A stretch of DNA of 14,964 nt. It comes from Gryganskiella cystojenkinii (taxonomy: Eukaryota; Mortierellomycota; Mortierellomycetes; Mortierellales; Mortierellaceae). Positions 9,171 through 14,964 of the stretch are shown in pieces. Under the pieces are notes generated by a model. The model was not told where the DNA came from and ran no database searches. It saw only the letters and a list, made by a program, of their open reading frames with translations. The DNA lies in the NCBI GenBank assembly GCA_015852425.1, contig JAAAIG010000910.1, positions 1 to 14,964 of the forward strand. The letters are read 5' to 3'. Both the position numbers and the translations under genes were made by a program. The stretch's first letter is position 1, and each line of letters starts with the position of its first letter.

Positions 9171-10841
9171 TTAAGGCTCGATCACGATCTTGCCCTCGTC
9201 AATAAAGGACTGGATCGCAAACTTCCACACTGTGGGCATAGTCTCGTAAAACTCGATAAAATTGATGCCACCCGAAGAATCCTTGTCGCATGCCTATTCA
9301 AAGAAGGAAAGTGTTATTGTTTTTTGCTGCATGACCTTAAAAGTCCTGCAGAGAGGGCAGAAACGTGGATAACCGACAGATGACGCGTGTTCGGATGACA
9401 AAAATTACCTTTAAGTATCCAGATGCCTCGCTAGCAGGCAATCCCCAGGAGACCAAGAGGTGTTCCAGCTCCTCTTTATCCAAATAACCTGAGCTATCAG
9501 AGTCCAACGTCTCAAAGACCAACTTGGCCTGACCACGGGGTGTTCGAGGCATCCGTGGGATCGTGACCGTGTTGGTATGGATCCAATTCTTGGTGAACCA
9601 TGTGCAAAAGTCATCTAACGTAATAACTTTGTGGTTCGCAAACAGAGACCGGAGCAAGAGATTGTACTCTTTATCATGCGCTCGAATCCCACACGCGGAC
9701 AGGAATTCCTTGAATTCCCTCACACCCAACTCGTTGTCACGGTCGACATCAATCGCTCTGAACACAATCTCAGCCTTGGACCGCGGTGTCGAGTGTCGAA
9801 CGTTTGATGTCATAATCTTGTGACAGACGTGTGCGTAACGGTCCTTGGGATCTTTTCCCGCGAGCGCATCAACGTTATGGGCCACCTCCGCAGCGAGGAT
9901 GAGCGTTTCCAGAACCATCTTCTTATCTGGAGTCGAAGCCAGTTCGCGCGGATGTTCTGTTGTCCAAGAGACCCAAAACTCGTGCGAGTTGCAGTAACGA
10001 AGAACTATGTCCGCCAGGACGACTCCGATCAACAACAATATGTTACCATGGATACCAATGACAGACGGAATCAGTAACATGCCACTCGTCAACATTGCGG
10101 CCGAGAACCGATGACTCTCAAAGAGCTTGAATCGGTAGTAGAGCGCAAAGAAGACACGAGACCAGGCATAGATGTGTACGGTCATGTAGGTCGACATCAG
10201 GTAGTAAAAGGACGTTGGGTTAAGGGCTAGATTGAAGGCGAAATATCCATGAAGAGCCGTGACCATCATGAGCGACGGAACAAGGAAGGCTTTGATACCA
10301 AGGACGGTTGGGATTTGGTAAAACGTGGACGGAACATGTGAGAGGAGGGCGAACACAACAGCGGCATAGGCATATTTGGTAGGGTCCTTGGCATAGAAGG
10401 CAGCGATACAGGAGATAACTATTCGTTATATGTCATCAAAAAATAGCATGCAAGGACACGACTCTTTAGTGTCTTGCGTATTCAGTTGTGAAGTACATCC
10501 CGAGTGAAATCGAAACAATCATTCGTACTTTCCATGCAACCGCTCCAGATGTGTAATCGGAGGACACGTCGCCTGGCGGTTCTCACGTAGAACTAAGTCA
10601 AAAACATCATTAGAGATGGGCATATCAGCTCTTTGCGATTCCACGATTCTCATGTCGTCGTGGAACTCTCGGCGATCAGAGGCAAGATCTTTCTCACCTT
10701 GGGATGAAATGGTGTTGAGAAATGGTACGCGAGGACAGCAACATCGAAGAACAACGACGTGTAACAAAGATACATCCGGTAGGCAACTTCTCCATTGTTC
10801 CAATCGACATGCATAGAGTGAGGGAAGCTGGTAGTATTCAT
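9171..10841 (-). CDS. Multi-pass membrane protein with C-terminal EF-hands (446 aa)
   Basis: This is probably a calcium-responsive membrane protein; its substrate or partner is unknown. The four exons on - are 10841-10698, 10592-10529, 10418-9409 and 9293-9171; introns of 105, 110 and 115 nt are GT-AG and the 1341 nt close in frame. The junction at 10529/10418 gives LHIWSGCMEIISCIAAFYAK, continuous hydrophobic sequence. About six or seven membrane segments lie between residues 23 and 211 (for example near 23-42, 84-100, 111-135, 142-164 and 174-211). The cytosolic tail has canonical 12-residue EF-hand loops DVDRDNELGVRE (293-304), DSDSSGYLDKEE (375-386) and DKDSSGGINFIE (409-420), plus a degenerate one near 326-343. 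The last intron separates EF-hand loops 375-386 and 409-420. The start ATG follows an in-frame stop 12 nt upstream. I do not recognise the membrane domain family. It is divergent from the carotenoid oxygenase. Confidence 0.88.
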
Positions 10842-12179
10842 GATGAGCAAAATTCAGTCCGAGATCGGTCAGTTGGGCCTTGTTGGCTACTCGAGGCAAT
10901 AATGGGTGACAAAAAAAAAGTCCAGAGGGGTAAGGTCTGGCGACGGATATATGTGTGAAGAACAAAACGAAAAAAGAAAGAAAAGAGCAACAAAAGTAAA
11001 CAGAAGTGCTTTTTTTAAATGAAGCCGCTTTTTTGAGTCCAGGGTGAACGGCGGGATGGAAATTGGACCAAAGAATGGATGCATGGTCGGTCACAGAATT
11101 GTCTTTTCTCTAACACAGAGTAATACAAGGACATCCACCTGAATCTAACCACAATGACAAATTTTTGTCCAGGCAACAAATACAACAAGGAGGAAAGAGC
11201 ATCGAAGAAGGCCTGGGAGCATGAGCGATAAACTTCAATTTCCGAGCGGCCTGGACGAGCAAATACCACCTACTTTTTTTGACTTCTTTTTCTCTGTGGT
11301 TTGCGACCATTCTCAAGAGCGTGCATCTCTTTTCACCTGATTATAGTGGCGAACTTGATGTGCTAATACTCCCAACGTGCTCGTGCTAAATGGACGACTC
11401 TCTGAAGAAATTATATCACTCGTTGCTGAAATAATCTCTTGGGATCCAAGGTTGTCTTTTTCTCACGCGCCGCCCAAAAAACAACGAAAAACAAGTTCGG
11501 GCTCCGAGCCCCATTCATGCACAAATATATCCCGCTGGTTCAACCACACTAAGAGATTCTTCGGTGCTCTTTTTTTTTCCACCCCTCGTTGTGTTTTTGT
11601 GTAATGAAGTCCCTTCGGACCCTTTCGTTGGTCCAAAGTCCTTTTGGCATTTTGCGGGTATCTACAGTACTTTCTTTTCTTTTGGCAAAAGCAGTGATAC
11701 AAAAAGTCTACTGCAATTCAGTAAACAAACCACCGGAAGAAGATCCCTTACTAGAATGGCATCTGGAGACAGATAATTGACTTTGCTAAGCAATTTGTAT
11801 GAGCCAGAAACTGCGGTCTAGGCCGGTCAACAGTTATGGATGTCAATTGCCTAAACCCAATGCCGAGAACTGAGCGCGCTAACCTTATCGAAAGGGGGAC
11901 CGAAGCAGGTGAAAGCGAAACATAAAGCCAGAAAAAAGACTGCTTATCGCGCCTATCGAAACTGCTTTTGCACCATTTTTTCCCTTCTTGGTGGTGCAAA
12001 TCGGATCATGCAAAAAACGAGAAACAAAGAAACCGAGGCCCTTTGATGAGCGCTTCAGTAACTGTTTACGCCTTTTTACTTAATCAGCCAGACGGATGAT
12101 GAGCGATGTGACGGACGGATGTTCGTTCACCAAAATCTCCTGTCCCCGAGTCAATAATGCTCTTCTTGTCCGACTTCAA

Positions 12180-12276
12180 GTCAACTTCCTCGACTTCACT
12201 CTATTTCAACATCTATCCTTTCTCCTCTTTCCTTTTCCTCTTTCTTCTTTCCTCTTTTCTTTTTGCTTTTATTTTT
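12180..12276 (+). promoter_or_regulatory. Pyrimidine-rich promoter tract of the carotenoid oxygenase gene
   Basis: Nearly a hundred bases are almost purely C and T on the coding strand (CTTTCTCCTCTTTCC-type runs), directly before the TATA box. CT-rich tracts before the start site are common in strongly expressed fungal genes (established knowledge); the effect here is inferred. Confidence 0.5.
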
Positions 12277-12284
12277 TATATAAA
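12277..12284 (+). promoter_or_regulatory. TATA box (TATATAAA) of the carotenoid oxygenase gene
   Basis: TATATAAA lies 38 nt before the ATG at 12322, following the CT tract. This implies a very short 5' UTR. It matches the TATA consensus and stands alone in this part of the region. Confidence 0.55.
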
Positions 12285-12321
12285 TCCATCCTCGATACGT
12301 TTCCTCCATCCCCACAGCACC

Positions 12322-14389
12322 ATGACCCGACTCAGGAAATCTGGAAGTAAAAGTGACGACAACAGCAATACCATGACTGCATCCGCTGCATCTACACCCA
12401 CTCTGACGCCCGGTGAGAAGCCAGCAGAAAAGTTGTCCGGAAAACCGTGGCCCTATGCCGCAGGCTATGACAATTCGCCCGAAGTTTTGCAGCCAACCCC
12501 TTTAACAGTCAAAGGCACAATCCCACCATGGCTCGAAGGCGTTCTGTATCGATCCGGACCAGGGTATGAGGAAAACTCCAGAAGATCATGTTATTGAAAA
12601 CCATGAGACCTTCGTAACAGACCCTATGCGCTTCCTTGTAACCCCTGTCCAACATTCTCTTATCCATAACAGAACGTATGACTTGAAGTCCGAGTCCGGA
12701 AAGGAAATCAAAATCCAGCACTGGTTTGACGGTCTTGCGCAGAGTATGTTTTGCTCACGGCAATGATGGAGAGGGATGAAAAAAGACCTTGTTGGCATAC
12801 TAACACAGTCGGCGCAATGTCTTTGTTTCTTTCTTTAACTCAACAGTCCACAGATATGAGATTCAAAGAGGTGGTCGTGTTACTTACCGTTCTCGCAATA
12901 CTTCTAATGACCTTCGCGAGCGTTATGAGAAAGCCGAGAAGATCACGGGTATCACTTTCTGCCAACGCGATCCTTGTAAGACCATCTTTCAGAAGTTCTT
13001 TACGACTTTCAAGATGGCAGCGCTTGGTGCGGCCCCCATGTCCGGCACAGATACCAACGTGGCTGTAATTCCCACAGTCAACTTTGCAGGGCTCAAGAGC
13101 CTGCCTGATGAGGGAAAAAAGAAGAGTCAAAACTCCAATATCGAAAACTTTGTTATGAACACTGACGGTAACGCCATGCAAGAACTCGATCCCGACACTC
13201 TGGAACCTCGTCGACTGTTCACCTATGGTGACATTGATGATACGCTTATGGCCAGTAACTTGGCATCGGCCCATCCTTGCGTTGATCCCGAGACAAACGA
13301 GCACTTCCAAGTCCTACTGTCATTTGGCCCCACGGCTGTGTACAAGGTCGCCCGTACCCGTCAATCCTCAAGAGGTCCTTACCACGAACCTGACCTGGAT
13401 ATCTTGGCCGAAATTACCTCCCCACGACCGACTTATTTGCATAGCTTCAGTTTGACGAAGCGGTATGTGGTCGTCAACCATTGGCAATGTGATTTCGCTG
13501 CCTGGGGGATGAGTGTCCTATGGACTGGTAACGCCTGGGAATCATTCAAGGCGCACGACCCAAAGTCCAAATGCTCGTTCTATGTTGTGGACCGAGAGCA
13601 AGGACGACATGTCGCCACCTACGAGTGTGACCCTTACTACACCTTCCATTCTGTCAACGCTTTCGACGACGGCGACGACATTGTTGTGGATCTGGCCACT
13701 TATAAGGTACGAAAGCGTAGAAATAGCTCTCTGATCTTGTTTTCTTGAAAAACTTACGACTGACGGTCAATATCCACTTTATTTGTTTAACATAGGACCA
13801 CACCGTCATTGGTGACTACTTCATCGAGAACCTTCGCAACGAGATATCTGGAAAACCTCCACAGCAGGCAGTCTTTCGCCGCTATCGCCTCAGCAACGTT
13901 CCCAAGAATGCCACAGCCTCTAATCTTTTGCATGGTCAGCCACCTAAGCCAGTTCCGGCTGAGATTGACTTTGAGCTTGATACCTCTCTTAACTTCGAGC
14001 TACCGACTTTGAACCCAACGCGCTATCTGCGTGATTACCGCTATGTGTACGGTGTAAACCGTTCCGGCCAGAACCGAACCTTAATCTACGATCGCATTAT
14101 CAAGGTTGACTTGAACAAACTGAAAAATGGTGATCAAAATGGTAGCGTCTCGTTCTGGGTCGAGGACCAGTGTACGCCCTCGGAACCTGTCTTTGTGCCC
14201 ACACCCAATGCGAAGGACGAGGACGACGGTGTTTTGTTGTCTATCGTGCTAGATGGTCGTCGTCGCACGGGATTCATGTTGATCTTGAATGCTCAGACCA
14301 TGGAGGAGATTGCAAGGGCAGAGATGCAGACAGGCAAGGTTGCACCTCACAACTTTCATGGTGTCTTCGTTTCCAGTCTCAAAGTGTAA
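12322..14389 (+). CDS. Carotenoid oxygenase (carotenoid cleavage dioxygenase / BCO-RPE65 family, 588 aa)
   Basis: This non-haem iron enzyme should oxidatively cleave carotenoids or apocarotenoids, possibly to retinal or trisporoid precursors. Exons are 12322-12563, 12673-12743, 12847-13706 and 13796-14389; GT-AG introns are 109, 103 and 89 nt and the 1767 nt close in frame. Junctions restore VLYRSGPGTYDL and HWFDGLAQIHRYEIQRGG. The four iron-ligand histidines are visible: His247 (SAHPCVD), His303 (YLHSFSL), His372 (TFHSVNAF) and His579 (NFHGVF); the last gap, 207 residues, matches animal enzymes. RDPCKTIFQKFF (about 145-156) resembles the PDPCK motif of animal BCO/RPE65 proteins. The usual Glu after NAF or NAY is Asp here. 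No signal peptide is seen, so it is probably cytosolic or membrane-associated. The start ATG has good context (CACC) after a TATA box. Regio-specificity (15,15' or eccentric) cannot be read from sequence. Confidence 0.95.
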
Positions 14390-14462
14390 TAGTACAAGGC
14401 CATAACTATATTTTTTTCACTCTCTCCTGCCGTCTTTTCTGAGTTCCTTCCCTCGATTCTCG

Positions 14463-14468
14463 AATAAA
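14463..14468 (+). terminator. Poly(A) signal AATAAA of the carotenoid oxygenase gene
   Basis: AATAAA lies 74 nt after the stop codon ending at 14389, in a T/C-rich 3' UTR. This is a normal distance for a fungal polyadenylation signal. Confidence 0.7.
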
Positions 14469-14615
14469 AGTGTGAATACTGACAACGCGAACAAAAACAT
14501 TCACTGTTCACATATCATGACTCGACGCAGAGACAATCGCCATTTGGAATAGACCTCGACCTCCTTTTTTTTGTCATTGTTATGCTACAGTAGAAGTATG
14601 ATATTATGGGTGACA

Positions 14616-14964
14616 TCAGTGGTGGTAGAGGCAGAAACTTGGAAACTTGCTCGGTCGCTGCTCTCCGTTGAAGAAGGCCTTGCAGATGGTGGCGATGTTT
14701 TCGGAACCAACTTGATCTCGATCAAAATGTCGCTCGCACGAAGGGCACAATTTGCTTCTATGACCTTTATCCTTGAGAAACGACTCACAGCCGTGGCAGG
14801 GGCATTTGCAGCTCGTATAGAACTCATGTATACCGACTGCTAGATGTCCGATGGAGCGGATCTATACACATATATGAACGCACACATGTTTAGATCGAGT
14901 ACTAGGAAATTGAAGGGCCAGAGTTGTCAACAAGTTCAAACTATTACCTTTGCCACTATCTTCT
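14616..14964 (-). CDS. C-terminal part of a cysteine-rich, probably zinc-binding protein (5' partial, runs off the window)
   Basis: On - an exon 14861-14616 encodes 81 residues and a TGA stop. It contains CKCPCHGC, then LCPSCERHF, and a further Cys in ATICKAFFNG; paired CxC and CxxC motifs suggest zinc binding (inference). It lacks an ATG. Upstream a GT-AG intron fits 14947-14862 (donor gtaatag, acceptor tgtatag) and joins it in phase to a 17-nt piece of the previous exon at 14964-14948, giving KIVAK then IRSIGHLAVG. Most of the gene lies beyond the window. It is convergent with the carotenoid oxygenase, with stops about 227 nt apart. I do not recognise the family; a RING-like or other zinc module is possible. 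The coding call rests on motif density and the clean splice signals. Confidence 0.6.

Larger units (their letters stand above)
10842..12321. promoter_or_regulatory. Divergent intergenic region between the EF-hand and carotenoid oxygenase genes
   Basis: About 1.5 kb separates two divergently transcribed start codons, so both promoters lie here. On the left side an ATATAT element near 10950 lies about 100 nt before the EF-hand ATG. The middle (about 11100-12100) has only short, unsupported open frames and a small imperfect hairpin at 11613-11638. The right end is CT-rich and holds a TATA box. I see no RNA gene or conserved coding sequence in it. Confidence 0.5.

Noticed and set aside
10519..11094. 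191-residue open frame on - running upstream of the EF-hand gene
   Set aside because: It reads through a good GT-AG intron (10593-10697) in a different frame from the membrane protein, and its N-terminal part is low-complexity Phe/Ser-rich translation of T-rich DNA.
11377..11604. 75-residue open frame on + in the divergent intergenic region
   Set aside because: No motif, no homologue that I recognise and no upstream promoter signal; the C-terminal half is translation of T-rich DNA.
11613..11638. 9-bp imperfect hairpin (CTTCGGACC ... GGTCCAAAG)
   Set aside because: One short hairpin with a mismatch is expected by chance in 15 kb, and it is not followed by any feature that would give it a role.

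Overview
This window looks like nuclear DNA from a filamentous fungus, probably an early-diverging Mucoromycota or Mortierellomycota species. That placement is an inference. It rests on compact multi-exon genes with GT-AG introns of about 86-127 nt, branch-point-like CTGAC/CTAAC motifs, a class III GH18 chitinase of fungal type, a chromodomain-bearing Ty3/Gypsy retrotransposon relic and a carotenoid oxygenase. I see no operons, bacterial-type signals or RNA genes.

Layout from left to right. (1) A left-truncated ankyrin-repeat protein gene on + (about 110-2377, three visible exons) has a Gly/Ser-rich tail and a basic C-terminus. (2) An intergenic stretch of about 2.2 kb holds a degenerate 3' end of a Ty3/Gypsy chromovirus: integrase C-terminal region, frameshifted chromodomain, purine tract and a probable LTR (about 2790-3655). 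(3) A six-exon secreted class III chitinase on - (7703 to 4603, 852 aa) carries a Pro-rich linker, a CBM19-like cysteine domain, a CBM2-like beta domain and an acidic tail. (4) An intergenic stretch (7704-9170) contains decayed coding fragments on -. (5) A four-exon gene on - (10841 to 9171, 446 aa) encodes a multi-pass membrane protein with C-terminal EF-hands. (6) A divergent promoter region of about 1.5 kb precedes (7) a four-exon carotenoid oxygenase on + (12322-14389, 588 aa) with all four iron-binding histidines. (8) At the right edge is the C-terminal exon of a cysteine-rich protein on - (14616-14964, partial). It has no ATG inside the window, so an ATG-based ORF search misses it.

I built the exon models by hand from splice signals, reading frame and conserved family motifs. 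The chitinase, carotenoid oxygenase and EF-hand models each close exactly in frame and restore family motifs across the junctions (for example NYWGQNSYG, DGVDLDIE and GLAQIHRYE). Gene order is + (ankyrin), - (chitinase), - (EF-hand), + (carotenoid oxygenase), - (Cys-rich). The genes look like independent neighbours rather than a functional cluster. I found no convincing wholly new system. The most unusual items are the modular chitinase tail, the EF-hand membrane protein, the animal-like PCK motif in the oxygenase, and the pseudogene-like stretch at 7969-8709.
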